Shown in pieces: positions 1-8,704 of a DNA stretch of 64,000 nt. The stretch's first letter is position 1. Every line of letters starts with the position of its first letter. The translations under genes and the position numbers were made by a program. The stretch spans positions 124,001 to 188,000 of the forward strand of contig NZ_BJNM01000002.1 of assembly GCF_006539685.1 (NCBI RefSeq). Direction: 5' to 3'. This stretch comes from Gluconobacter oxydans. Lineage in GTDB: Bacteria > Pseudomonadota > Alphaproteobacteria > Acetobacterales > Acetobacteraceae. Below the pieces are notes generated by a model, which saw only the letters and a program-made list of their open reading frames with translations, made no database searches and had not been told where the DNA came from.

Positions 1-885
1 CTGAACGGTGGCGATCACGAAGCCGCCTGCAACCTGGATCGGGTTGGAAATGGCGCCGATCGGCATCTGGCGGACGATGTTGACGACCTGCGGATCGAGG
101 TTGTCTTCCTGCACCCAGCCCATGGAACCGCCATCGAGGGCCGACTGGGCCTGCGAGAACTGGGCGGCCACGATCGGGAAGGGCGCGCCTTCGCGGAGCT
201 GGGAAATGATCGTCTTGGTGAAGGCAAGTTCGTTTTCGTCATGACGCGGGTCGGCCACGGGGACGAAGATCTCGCTCATGAAATACTGGGGGCGACCCTG
301 CTCGGCCTGAAGGGCCTGCTCGCGCTGGCTGATCTGGGTGGCGGTGACCCGGCCTTCTTCACCCAGCTTCTCACGCAGGACCTGCATCCAGCCGATCTGC
401 ACGCGGATCTGGTCGATCAGCGTCGTCAGTGACACGCCATCCGAGGCCAGACGGTCCCGCAGGGCGTTCTTGGGCATGCCGTTGCGCTGTTCGATATTCG
501 AGATGGCGCCGGCGATCTGGTCCGGCTCCACGTTGATGTGGAGCTTCAGGATTTCCTGCGTTTTCAGGCGCTCGTCGATCAGCTGGTGGATGATCTGGCC
601 GCGCATGCGGTTCATGATTTCCGGGCTGATGGGCAGGCCGGTCGAGAGCACGAAGAGCTTTGCGCGGTTGTCCACGTCACGCTGCGTGAGGACCTGTCCG
701 TTGATGACAGCCAGGATCTGGTCCTCGGGCGGCTTGGCCGGAGGAGCGTCCTGCTTGGTCGCCGCAGTTTTCGAAGCCGCTTTCGGGTCCGCCTTGTGAT
801 GCGGGGCGGCCGTGGCGGGGAGGGCTGCCGAGAAGGCGAGAAGGGCAGCCAGGGCCGTAGAGGCGATGCAGTGGGTCTTGGACAT
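1..885 (-). CDS. surA: SurA-type periplasmic chaperone / peptidyl-prolyl isomerase (partial)
   Basis: This gene runs off the left edge, so only the N-terminal 295 residues are visible. It starts with a signal peptide (basic MSKTHC start, hydrophobic stretch, predicted cut after ATA-A near residue 26). A SurA N-terminal domain follows (ILAVINGQVLTQRDVDNR, then IIHQLIDERLKTQEI) and leads into the start of a parvulin domain (YFMSEIFVP near residue 200, then GGSMGWV). SurA proteins escort outer-membrane proteins such as LptD through the periplasm, which fits its position two bases downstream of lptD (TGAGCATG junction). It is probably the last gene of this operon within view. The family call is confident; the number of PPIase domains cannot be judged. 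Confidence 0.88.
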   Translation of the reverse strand, partial: MSKTHCIASTALAALLAFSAALPATAAPHHKADPKAASKTAATKQDAPPAKPPEDQILAVINGQVLTQRDVDNRAKLFVLSTGLPISPEIMNRMRGQIIHQLIDERLKTQEILKLHINVEPDQIAGAISNIEQRNGMPKNALRDRLASDGVSLTTLIDQIRVQIGWMQVLREKLGEEGRVTATQISQREQALQAEQGRPQYFMSEIFVPVADPRHDENELAFTKTIISQLREGAPFPIVAAQFSQAQSALDGGSMGWVQEDNLDPQVVNIVRQMPIGAISNPIQVAGGFVIATVQ

Positions 886-887
886 GC

Positions 888-3212
888 TCAACCGTTGATT
901 CCGAAGGTGCCGATCGTCTTGAACGTGAAGTTGAACAGGACGGTCTCGTTACGCTGTTCGCCGCCGATACGGGTGTATTGCTTGATATACATGATATCCA
1001 GCCCGAAACAGTCATTGGAATAGCCGATCGTGCCACCGTTTGCGACGAACTGTTTCCTGGACAGGCTGCGACGGAAGAAGCCGGACGCATGGTAATTGCG
1101 CCAGTGGGCTGAAAATCCGCCTGTCACTTCGCTGGTCTTGACCAGATACGGCGCGTTGGGGCCGGATTCGCGGAAGTTCGTCGCATAGTAATAATACGGT
1201 GTCACGGGCGCGTAGATGTAGCCACCGGTCAGGCGGAACATGGGGACGCCGGTGCTGATGAGGCCTTCGCCGTAATCGAACTGATGGGTCCACGGGTTGA
1301 AGCGGCCGCGCGCCGTGACATCCACATACTGGTTCGGGCTGACGCGCAGACGGCCCACCGGGTCCGACAGGTGATGGTCGAGGCCGGAATAGGGCAGGCG
1401 GTTGTGGTCGATATGTTCCTGGAAGCTTTCGCCGACGAGCATGTCGATGGCGTGGCCGTTCCAGGACCAGTTCTGATGGATGCCTACATTCGCACGAAGG
1501 CCGCCATCGAGACGGTCCGTGCCGAGATAGCGGTTGAGGGAAAACAGCGTGGTGTCAGTGAACTCGTAGGACAGGCTGTCTTCGTTGGGGATGTTGCGGT
1601 TCTGCGAGTTACCGGTGTTGGGAGCAGCAATGATCTGGGCGATCGGCTCCAGGATCTGCGAGCCATGTCCTTTGGCGAAGCTGCGCAGGAACGGCCAGTT
1701 CATCTTCAGGGCGATGGTGGGCTGGACCTGCCCGACGAGATGGTTGCCGCCGGCGTTCGTGTAGTAGGTCGGCTGCTGGTAGGCCTGGGTGGCGTGATAG
1801 ACCATGGAATCAAGCCGGGCCGTCAGCAGGAACTGCTGGCCAAGCTTGTTGTGGAACGGGCGGTCCCACTGGATGGCCGCTTCGCCGCGCTGATCGTTGA
1901 TGCCGTTCTTGCGGTACAGGTTGAAGTCCGTTGTCTGGACGCTGAGACGGCCGCCGAACATGTCGGGCTGTCCCTGGAAGGCATAGGTCAGCCGCGGAAG
2001 CGCCCAGGGCAGGTCCGAGTTGCGGATGGTGCCCTGGTTCAGGCCCTGATAGGCCTGTCCGTCGAGACGCATATAGGAGCCAATGCCGTATCCTTCGAGG
2101 AACAGGTTGGAATTCAGCATTTCCTGACCGTAGCCGGGGACGCGGTAGTCACGCATGTAGTTGGCGGAACTGGCGACGTTGATGTTGGCGCCAAGCTGCC
2201 AGTTGCGGTCCAGGGCGAAATTGGCGCGGCCGAACACATAGCCCTGCACACCATATTCGCTGGACGAGCCGACATTGTTGCCGAAGGTGTTGGTGTACTC
2301 GCTTTCGTTATGGGTGTCGTAGGCCACGCCGCCCGTGACATCGACGGCGCCGAAGTTCATGCGGTTGCGGTACTGCGCCGTCAGTTCGGGGCCGGTCTTG
2401 GTGGAGACGAGGCCGCGGACCGTCAGATCCTGCTGCTCGTCAATGGCCCAGAAATAGGGAAGCGTGAAATAGGTGCCGAGATAGCGGTCATGCGGGCTGA
2501 TGCCCGGCATCAGGAAGCCGCTCTGCCGTTTGACGGACGGGTCGGTCATGGAGAAAAACGGGAAATAGAAGACGGGCAGGCCGAGCATTTTCAGCCAGGC
2601 ATGATCGAATTCGAGGCGCTTGTGCTGCACGTCCTGCGTCGCATCGAAGGCCTGGAACTGCCAGAAGGGGGGCAGGTCCGGGTTTTTCTCGCAGATCTTG
2701 CAGGCCGTATAGACGGCGTGCGTCAGGTCGTTGAGCATTCCGTTCGTGCGGCGCATGCCGTTGCCGGCGAGCTTGGCGTTGTCTTCCATGCGGATGTAGA
2801 TGCCGCTGCCGATGCCGTCATGCATGCCATGGCTGAACTCGACGTAATCGGCATAGGTCGTGCTGCCATCGGGTTCCACGACCGCGACATGGCCCTTGGC
2901 GGACAGGATGCCAGTGCTGCGGTCATAGGTTACGCGGTCGGCGCGCATGGCGTGATCGCCCTGCCAGACGCGGACATTGCCTTCCCATGTGATCAGGCCG
3001 TTCTTGGCATAGCTTTCGCTATCCGCAAGATAGGTCAGGGGATCGGTCTGGGATGTTGGCTTTCCGATGACGATGACGTGGGAATTGTCGCGCTGCATCG
3101 TGTTGGCAGACATCTTCTGCGGCGCCACGAGCGCGGTTCCAGCCATCAGCGTGGCACCGACGAACGAAGCGCGTCTGCGGGCGCGTGTTGGGAGCCACAG
3201 GGGCACCGTCAT
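888..3212 (-). CDS. lptD: LPS assembly outer-membrane protein LptD
   Basis: This is the outer-membrane LPS translocon component (OstA/Imp family), 774 residues from the chosen start. A signal peptide (MTVPLWLPTRARRRASF, then a hydrophobic stretch) leads into an OstA-like beta-jellyroll (YAKNGLITWEGNVRVWQGD, then MRADRVTYDRSTGILSAKG at about residues 70-110). A long beta-barrel region rich in aromatic strands follows and ends in ...FKTIGTFGING. I chose the ATG at 3212 because it overlaps the lptG stop (TGATG). An in-frame start exists 22 codons upstream but lies inside lptG. Two cysteines (AVYTACKICEK, about residues 175-178) could take part in the disulfides typical of LptD. Order lptF-lptG-lptD-surA puts the inner-membrane exporter, outer-membrane translocon and its chaperone in one operon. 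Confidence 0.93.
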   Translation of the reverse strand: MTVPLWLPTRARRRASFVGATLMAGTALVAPQKMSANTMQRDNSHVIVIGKPTSQTDPLTYLADSESYAKNGLITWEGNVRVWQGDHAMRADRVTYDRSTGILSAKGHVAVVEPDGSTTYADYVEFSHGMHDGIGSGIYIRMEDNAKLAGNGMRRTNGMLNDLTHAVYTACKICEKNPDLPPFWQFQAFDATQDVQHKRLEFDHAWLKMLGLPVFYFPFFSMTDPSVKRQSGFLMPGISPHDRYLGTYFTLPYFWAIDEQQDLTVRGLVSTKTGPELTAQYRNRMNFGAVDVTGGVAYDTHNESEYTNTFGNNVGSSSEYGVQGYVFGRANFALDRNWQLGANINVASSANYMRDYRVPGYGQEMLNSNLFLEGYGIGSYMRLDGQAYQGLNQGTIRNSDLPWALPRLTYAFQGQPDMFGGRLSVQTTDFNLYRKNGINDQRGEAAIQWDRPFHNKLGQQFLLTARLDSMVYHATQAYQQPTYYTNAGGNHLVGQVQPTIALKMNWPFLRSFAKGHGSQILEPIAQIIAAPNTGNSQNRNIPNEDSLSYEFTDTTLFSLNRYLGTDRLDGGLRANVGIHQNWSWNGHAIDMLVGESFQEHIDHNRLPYSGLDHHLSDPVGRLRVSPNQYVDVTARGRFNPWTHQFDYGEGLISTGVPMFRLTGGYIYAPVTPYYYYATNFRESGPNAPYLVKTSEVTGGFSAHWRNYHASGFFRRSLSRKQFVANGGTIGYSNDCFGLDIMYIKQYTRIGGEQRNETVLFNFTFKTIGTFGING

Positions 3213-4402
3213 CAACCATCCTCCATGTGCAGCAAAAGGGCCACCGCGAGGCAGAGCCCCGCACCTGTCGGCGCCCATGCGGCAAGAACCGGCGGCAGGG
3301 CGCCGGATTCACCAAACTGTTCGGCCACTTTCGAGATGGTGAACAGCGCAAAGCCTGCGGCGATTCCCGATCCCAGCATCCGGGCTACGCCGCCGCGCCG
3401 TGTCGGGCGCATCGAGAAGCCTGCGGATACCAATGCCATGGTCCCGGCCAGAATGGGAAGGGCCAGTAGCGACTGGAAATGAAGTCTGTGCCGGATCGAG
3501 GGGAATCCCGAGCGCTCCAGAAGGCTGATGAAGCCCGGAAGAGCGAAGACGGACAGCGTATCCGGCGATGCGAAACTTTCCTGCACACGGCCGACCGTCA
3601 GATCGGACGGCAGGGTCATGTCCCCGATCTGCTGCGGCAGGTGGTCGGGGTGGAGCACCGAGGTTCCGTGCAGGATCCACTGGTGATCGCCCAGCGCGCC
3701 CTGGGGGGCTTCGACGCGGACGATCAGGCGGTCCCGGTCATCGAGGCGGAAGATCGAGACGCCCGAAACTTTCAGCGCGCCGTCAATGAGATGCACGTCC
3801 TGGGCATGCAGGATCGCAACACCGTGCGGAACCAGACCGTCATCGGACTGTCTGAGCCACAGGGCGCCTCCATTGAGCGTCAGGGGGCCGCCGCCGGTGC
3901 GCAGATAGGTCTGGTCGAGCATTTCGGCGCTGCGGAACATGGTCGAGGACAGGGCCGAGATGCCGGTTGTCGTCAGAAGTCCGGTCAGCAGGGCGCAGGC
4001 CAGCGGGCTGGCGAGGAACTGCCAGGCGGAAATGCCGGCAGCGCGCGCCACGATGAGTTCGGAGGAGCGTGTCAGGCGGGAGAAGCATACGATCCCGCCC
4101 AGCAGGATGCCGAAGGGCAGGACGTAGATGATGTAATAGGGAACATGCAGGGCCGCGATCTTGACGATGAGGCTGGCTGGGACGTTAGGCCGTGTTGCCG
4201 CACGGCGCAGCAGATCGATGAAGTCGAACAGGGAGACCAGCCCGGTCAGGGCCAGCACCATGGACAGGGTACTGAGCATGAACTGCCGCGCGATGTAGAT
4301 CGCCAGGGTCGTGGAGAACCCGGCATGTTCGTCGCGGGTGCTGATCGCCTGAAAAAGGGATGTCAGCCAGGGGCCCAGGCGGGGGGACGGGATGGCTCTC
4401 AT
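3212..4402 (-). CDS. lptG: LPS export ABC transporter permease LptG
   Basis: This inner-membrane permease of the LptB2FG exporter (YjgP/YjgQ family) has 396 residues. It shows the family plan: N-terminal helices (YIARQFMLSTLSMVLALTGL), the conserved segment RLTRSSELIVARAAGIS near residue 115, a periplasmic beta-jellyroll in the middle, and C-terminal helices (LLALPILAGTMALVSAGF). The ATG at 4402 overlaps the lptF stop by four bases (ATGA); an in-frame start 20 codons upstream would lie deep in lptF. Its stop overlaps the lptD start (TGATG). Being immediately upstream of lptD favours LptG over a second LptF. Confidence 0.92.
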   Translation of the reverse strand: MRAIPSPRLGPWLTSLFQAISTRDEHAGFSTTLAIYIARQFMLSTLSMVLALTGLVSLFDFIDLLRRAATRPNVPASLIVKIAALHVPYYIIYVLPFGILLGGIVCFSRLTRSSELIVARAAGISAWQFLASPLACALLTGLLTTTGISALSSTMFRSAEMLDQTYLRTGGGPLTLNGGALWLRQSDDGLVPHGVAILHAQDVHLIDGALKVSGVSIFRLDDRDRLIVRVEAPQGALGDHQWILHGTSVLHPDHLPQQIGDMTLPSDLTVGRVQESFASPDTLSVFALPGFISLLERSGFPSIRHRLHFQSLLALPILAGTMALVSAGFSMRPTRRGGVARMLGSGIAAGFALFTISKVAEQFGESGALPPVLAAWAPTGAGLCLAVALLLHMEDG

Positions 4403-5571
4403 CGGGCCCCCCCCGGGGACGGCAGGGACGCCGGGGCGGTCTGACGTACGGTGCCGGTCCATTGTTCGAGGAACAGCATGGCCGCGCAGACGACGGCCGG
4501 GAGAATGGCCTCAAGCCAGATGAGGGGCACCAGGGCGAGGTGCCGTCCGGCGAGGTTCTGGAGCATGAGGGAGATGGCCAGCAGTCCGACGACCGTAAGG
4601 ATGGCGATCAGGGGGCGTGTGATGTTGCCGTGACGGGAGAAGGCCCCCCGGAGCACGGTGACCAGACCGATCATCGCAAAGGACAGGGCCGTCAGCGGCG
4701 AGGTGAGCCGGCGCCATCCCACCACGATGTTCTTGCCGCGGTCGCGCTCTGAGACTTCGTGGGGATCGGGATGGAACAGCTCGCGCAGGGACATTTCGTC
4801 CGGGTCCCGGTCTTCGTGGTTGTGCTGGCGCGAGGAGGTGAGATCGATCGTGTTGCGTCCGAATGTCAGGACATTCAACCGTCCTGTATGGCGGTCGATT
4901 TCCTCGCGTGAACCATCATACAGCACGACGCGTGGCTGGTCGTTGACCACGACCATGGTGCCGCGTTCCGCCAGGATGGTGGTGTGGGAATCGGGGTCGC
5001 GGTCGTCTTCGACCAGCACGCCGTGCAACTGGCCGTCACTGGTGCGGCCGCGCACATAGACCGTCATGTCATTGGACAGGCTGGTGAACACGCCGTCCTG
5101 AAGCAGGAAGGCCGCCATGCGGTTGCGGATCTGGAACTCGTAGCGATGGAACGCATGATACGAAACGGGCGCGAGCCACAGGGTCAGGACGTAGCACAGG
5201 ACCACCGAGAAGAACGCGCAGAGCAGCCCTGGCCTCGCCAGTTCCAGCGGGGAGCGGCCGGCTGCGCGCATGACCGTGAGTTCCCGGTCGCCGACCATCC
5301 GCTGATAGGTGAAAAGTACCACAAGAAACGTCGTGATCGGCAGGATCACGGCGATGAAGGATGGCAGCATCAGCGAGGTGAGCTGGATGAAAACCCGCAG
5401 GGACAGGCCGTGCTGGACCACCATCGAGACGAAGTGCAGCGACTGGGTCAGCCAGATCAGTGCCGTCGCCCCTCCCGTCAGCGCCAGCAGGGCGATGAGA
5501 AGCTGGCGGAGAATGTAGCGGTCGAGCAGAGGCAGGATCTGCCGCCCGGAGGTTCCGGAGGATGAGGCCAT
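4399..5571 (-). CDS. lptF: LPS export ABC transporter permease LptF
   Basis: This is the partner permease to LptG, 390 residues, YjgP/YjgQ family. N-terminal helices (LLDRYILRQLLIALLALTGG) are followed by the conserved cytoplasmic segment YQRMVGDRELTVMRAAGRS (about residues 88-107). The periplasmic domain starts near residue 140 and the C-terminal helices near residue 300 (SPLTALSFAMIGLVTVL). LptF and LptG together form the membrane part through which LPS is extracted from the inner membrane toward LptC/A/D. It begins 57 bases after the coiled-coil gene upstream and overlaps lptG by ATGA. The C-terminal tail (SLPSPGGAR) is cytosolic and short. Confidence 0.93.
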   Translation of the reverse strand: MASSSGTSGRQILPLLDRYILRQLLIALLALTGGATALIWLTQSLHFVSMVVQHGLSLRVFIQLTSLMLPSFIAVILPITTFLVVLFTYQRMVGDRELTVMRAAGRSPLELARPGLLCAFFSVVLCYVLTLWLAPVSYHAFHRYEFQIRNRMAAFLLQDGVFTSLSNDMTVYVRGRTSDGQLHGVLVEDDRDPDSHTTILAERGTMVVVNDQPRVVLYDGSREEIDRHTGRLNVLTFGRNTIDLTSSRQHNHEDRDPDEMSLRELFHPDPHEVSERDRGKNIVVGWRRLTSPLTALSFAMIGLVTVLRGAFSRHGNITRPLIAILTVVGLLAISLMLQNLAGRHLALVPLIWLEAILPAVVCAAMLFLEQWTGTVRQTAPASLPSPGGAR

Positions 5572-5628
5572 GGCCCTTCATCTATCCCTAGCACGTGGCG
5601 GGAGGAAGGCGAAAAAACGAAACAGTTT

Positions 5629-6111
5629 CTATCGCAGATAGGAGGCCCGGTCGATGGGCGCCCTTGTGACGGACAGGCTGTGATAGAATTGTGTTCCGGC
5701 AATGCCGACCAGAAGACCCGCGCCGGCGGCGAAGACGATGGCGATGTAGCGCCAGGGTCTCTGCATGCGCAGGGTTGCCAGTTCCAGCTGGATCAGCCCC
5801 AGATCTGTCTGGCAACGTCCCAGCCGCGTCTGTGCCGTGCGGGTGTCGGACTCGCTTTGACCCAAGCGGCGCTCCAGGCCGGAGATCTGCTCCCGGAGAC
5901 GTTTTTCGCGCTCGGTTTCGTCTTTGCCGGATATAGTTCCGATGCGGGTGGTGAACAGGTTTTTCAGCGCGCCACCCGTAACGCCGTCGCGCCGGGCCAT
6001 CTGGCGGATCCGTTCCAGAGCGGTCGCCGCATGCCCCGGCTGTTCATCCAGCACCAGCGCCAGAATGTCCGACAGGATCTTGATTTCCCTGGGGTCCGGG
6101 GCGCGGGCCAT
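5629..6111 (-). CDS. Uncharacterised coiled-coil membrane protein
   Basis: I do not recognise this 160-residue protein. The first 60 residues are soluble and helical (DPREIKILSDILALVLDEQ). Residues about 65-110 form a coiled coil (EREKRLREQISGLERRLGQ). One membrane helix follows (YIAIVFAAGAGLLVGIAG, about residues 122-142) and the tail is short. It sits two bases downstream of tsaC (TGAGCATG, the same junction as lptD-surA) and 57 bases upstream of lptF, so it is probably cotranscribed with the LPS-export genes. A role in envelope assembly is inference from position only. Confidence 0.7.
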   Translation of the reverse strand: MARAPDPREIKILSDILALVLDEQPGHAATALERIRQMARRDGVTGGALKNLFTTRIGTISGKDETEREKRLREQISGLERRLGQSESDTRTAQTRLGRCQTDLGLIQLELATLRMQRPWRYIAIVFAAGAGLLVGIAGTQFYHSLSVTRAPIDRASYLR

Positions 6112-6113
6112 GC

Positions 6114-7127
6114 TCAGGTCAGGGTCGCGGCATGGGTGCGCGGTTCGGCGGCGCGGCGAAGACGGTCCCGGATGGCGAGGCCGAGCCCGTGGCGGGGGAT
6201 CGGCTGGGCGGCGATGGTTTTCAGTCCGCGACGGGTGCCTTCCGCATCCAGAAAGCGCAGTCCGGCGAAGAGACGGGCTGCCGCTTCTTCAAGATTACCG
6301 CTTTCGCTCAGGTTCCATGTCAGGCCGGCGCCGGGCAGGGGCGTGCCGAAGGCAAGCTGGGCTTCGTCGGGCGCGATGGAGGTCGCGTCCAGCCTGACAG
6401 GTAGGCTCGGGGCGTAATGCGAGGCCAGTCGACCGGGAGAGGCCGGGGCAATTTCGGAAAAATCGTCCGGATGGCGGATCGGGCCGCAAAGCGCGGTCAA
6501 TTCTTCGAGTGTCACGCCGCCTGGGCGCAGGAGGACGGGCACCTCGCGGGTCAGGTCAAGCACGGTGCTTTCCACGCCGATCGAGCAGGGGCCGGAATCC
6601 AGAACCGCGTCGATCCGTCCATCCAGCGAGCGCAGGACGTGGAACGCATCTGACGGGCTGACCGTGCCGGAAACATTCGCAGACGGCGCGGCGACGGGAG
6701 CGCCGACTTCGCGGAGCAGGGCCAGGGCCGTTTTGCCGCGCGGAACACGCAGCGCCAGCGTGGACAGGCCGGCCGCCGCGAGGTCGGAGACGGTTGAATT
6801 CGGGGAGCGGGGCAGCACCATTGTCAGCGGGCCGGGCCAGAAACGCTCGGCCAGTGCGTGCGCGATCTCTTCCATCCTGCCGCTCAGCGAGGCCTGTGCG
6901 AAGGCGCTTTCAGCGTCGGGGAGATGGCTGATGAGCGGGTTGAAGCGCGGGCGCCCCTTGGCGGCGAAGATCTTTGCAACAGCCGTATCGGACGAGGCGA
7001 TGGCCCCAAGGCCGTAGACAGTCTCGGTTCCGAATGCCACCAGCTTTCCGGCCTTGAGGAGTTCGGCGGCGCGGCGGATGCCTTCGGGGGTGGCTGTCAG
7101 ACGCTCGGTGTGAAGCGTGTCGCTCAA
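6114..7127 (-). CDS. tsaC: L-threonylcarbamoyladenylate synthase (Sua5/TsaC type)
   Basis: This enzyme makes threonylcarbamoyl-AMP from threonine, bicarbonate and ATP, the first step of the t6A37 tRNA modification. The YrdC domain is clear: KLVAFGTETVYGLGA near residue 32, FAAKGRPRFNPLISHL near 55, FWPGPLTMVL near 90 and PSANVSGTVSPSDA near 140. A C-terminal extension (SPGRLASHYAPSLPV) marks the longer Sua5 form; total 337 residues. The start is a TTG at 7127 overlapping the cysQ stop (TTGA), with GGAGG six bases upstream. An in-frame ATG further upstream lies well inside cysQ and has no such ribosome site. Confidence 0.9.
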   Translation of the reverse strand: MSDTLHTERLTATPEGIRRAAELLKAGKLVAFGTETVYGLGAIASSDTAVAKIFAAKGRPRFNPLISHLPDAESAFAQASLSGRMEEIAHALAERFWPGPLTMVLPRSPNSTVSDLAAAGLSTLALRVPRGKTALALLREVGAPVAAPSANVSGTVSPSDAFHVLRSLDGRIDAVLDSGPCSIGVESTVLDLTREVPVLLRPGGVTLEELTALCGPIRHPDDFSEIAPASPGRLASHYAPSLPVRLDATSIAPDEAQLAFGTPLPGAGLTWNLSESGNLEEAAARLFAGLRFLDAEGTRRGLKTIAAQPIPRHGLGLAIRDRLRRAAEPRTHAATLT

Positions 7128-7921
7128 GATGCGCCTCCGGTGCAGTAGAATGAGCCGTTCAGCCGGTCCGGCTTGCCATAGCGCAGGGGCGCGCCGGTCT
7201 CGTCGAGCAGGGCTCCACCTGCGGCTTCCAGAATGGCCTGGGGAGCGGCCGTGTCCCATTCCATCGTGGGTCCGAAACGGGGATAGAAATCCGCAGCACC
7301 TTCGGCCACACGCATGAACTTGACCGAGGATGACAGCTTCTCGACGGAGGCGACCTGTCGTCCGGCGAGCCAGCGTTCCAGAAGTTCGGGATTGCCGTGA
7401 TGGCTCGAAGCCAGAACGCGCAGGCCTTCTGCAGGCGGTGTGGCGGTATGGATCGGCGTGCTGTTTGTGCCGTCCGAGCGGTGGGCGCCGAGGCCCTGTC
7501 CGCCGCTGTAGATCAGGCCGTAACCCGGCAGGGCAACCACGCCCAGAACCGGACGGTCATGGCGGACCAGGCCGATATTGACGGTGAAGTCTTTTCCGCC
7601 CGAGGCAAAGCCACGTGTCCCGTCGAGGGGATCGACCAGCCAGTAGGCGTCTTCCGCGTTCACCCGGATCCCGGCCGACATTTCTTCCTCGCCGATGGCG
7701 GGAATGGACGGGCAGGCCGCGCGCAGGCCCGACAGGATGTGATGTTCGGAGGCGTGGTCCGCTTCCGTGACGGGGGAGGCATCGTCCTTGATGTCCGTCC
7801 GGAAGCCGCGTTCGCGGATGGCGTTGATGATGTCCGAGGCTTCGGACGCGAGCCGGAACGCCAGGGCCAGAAGGGCGCGGTCATCGTCCGCAGGGACGGT
7901 GATGGGTGAGGCAGAAGTCAT
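7124..7921 (-). CDS. cysQ: 3'(2'),5'-bisphosphate nucleotidase CysQ
   Basis: This is an inositol-monophosphatase superfamily enzyme of 265 residues. The metal-site motifs are present: AIGEEEMS near residue 75, WLVDPLDGTRGFASG near 93-108 and EWDTAAPQAILEAAGG near 220. The DGTRxF form and the length fit CysQ, which removes 3'-phosphoadenosine 5'-phosphate made during sulfate assimilation. A general inositol phosphatase is less likely but cannot be excluded from motifs alone. It heads the operon running toward lptFGD-surA, and its stop overlaps the tsaC start. Confidence 0.88.
   Translation of the reverse strand: MTSASPITVPADDDRALLALAFRLASEASDIINAIRERGFRTDIKDDASPVTEADHASEHHILSGLRAACPSIPAIGEEEMSAGIRVNAEDAYWLVDPLDGTRGFASGGKDFTVNIGLVRHDRPVLGVVALPGYGLIYSGGQGLGAHRSDGTNSTPIHTATPPAEGLRVLASSHHGNPELLERWLAGRQVASVEKLSSSVKFMRVAEGAADFYPRFGPTMEWDTAAPQAILEAAGGALLDETGAPLRYGKPDRLNGSFYCTGGAS
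7134..7138 (-). promoter_or_regulatory. Shine-Dalgarno site selecting the TTG start of tsaC
   Basis: On the minus strand GGAGG sits six bases before the TTG at 7127. It lies inside the last codons of cysQ, so tsaC is probably translationally coupled to cysQ. Confidence 0.7.
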
Positions 7922-7971
7922 TCGCCCAGACTACTCCAAGATGGCTTTTGCGTCATGTGCTGATGCGCCCG

Positions 7972-8619
7972 TTATTGCGGGGAGGTCGGGACAGGCTCCT
8001 GATCTGCGTTCCACCGGGCAAACGGGATCTTTGTCGCAGCGCTCAGGGCGATGTCCGCGTGGCAGGTCGTGACCGGAGATGTAAGCGTGGTGCGAAGCGC
8101 GAAATAAAACGGTGTGCTGCCCGGTTCTCCGTCCCCTTGGGTTAACTGGTACACGCGGATATGTGCCGGGCCCGGCTGCGGAACGGGATTGGTGCCGGTG
8201 TCGCGTGTGGTCACGAACAGCAGAAGAGCCGGGGTTCCATTCATACGGGCGGATGCGAAATGGATGGTCTGGACCGCGTCTTCGCCAGTGTGGGGACTGT
8301 CCTGCAGCATATCGAGAAGCTGGCCGGCATGGTCCGGGTTTTCCGTATCGACGAGGCTTGTGCGGTCGGGTTGCTCTGTGTCGCGGGTGGTGACGGCATA
8401 AAGATGATGGCTCCATGCGTTTCCGTTTTCGCGCCACAGAGGGGTGATGGTTACGTCCGGGAAGCCCGATGGATGAAGCGTGACGGGGCTGTTGCCGAGC
8501 GGGATGGGCTTGATGTCGGTGAGCCGTGAGGTGGTCTGTGCGTGCAGGGCAGTGCAGGCGAGGCCTGAGCACAGCAGAAGCGTCAGGAGAGGACGGCGCA
8601 TCGGGCGGTCTTTCTTCAT
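7972..8619 (-). CDS. Secreted protein of unknown function
   Basis: This 215-residue protein has a Sec-type signal peptide (basic MKKDRPMRRP, hydrophobic LLTLLLCSGLACTAL, predicted cut after LHA). The mature part is mostly beta-like, with two similar stretches: SHHLYAVTTRDT near residue 70 and PALLLFVTTRDT near residue 130. A pair of cysteines could exist only through the single mature Cys (TTCHADI). A second in-frame ATG at 8601 could also be the start. It is separated from cysQ by 50 bases and divergent from pepA. I recognise no family. Confidence 0.6.
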   Translation of the reverse strand: MKKDRPMRRPLLTLLLCSGLACTALHAQTTSRLTDIKPIPLGNSPVTLHPSGFPDVTITPLWRENGNAWSHHLYAVTTRDTEQPDRTSLVDTENPDHAGQLLDMLQDSPHTGEDAVQTIHFASARMNGTPALLLFVTTRDTGTNPVPQPGPAHIRVYQLTQGDGEPGSTPFYFALRTTLTSPVTTCHADIALSAATKIPFARWNADQEPVPTSPQ

Positions 8620-8704
8620 GCCGGATGAGGGGAGGACTTGCCGGGGCGGTCGGTGTTCCCGATAACGGAGGCAACGACTTCATGTTCCAGACGGCAGGAC
8701 CATC

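Noticed and set aside
1284-3482. A 732-codon open frame on the plus strand opposite lptD.
   Set aside because: It is antisense to a clear LptD/LptG coding region, has low-complexity Gly/Val/Ala composition and no family features. High GC content makes such long shadow frames common.
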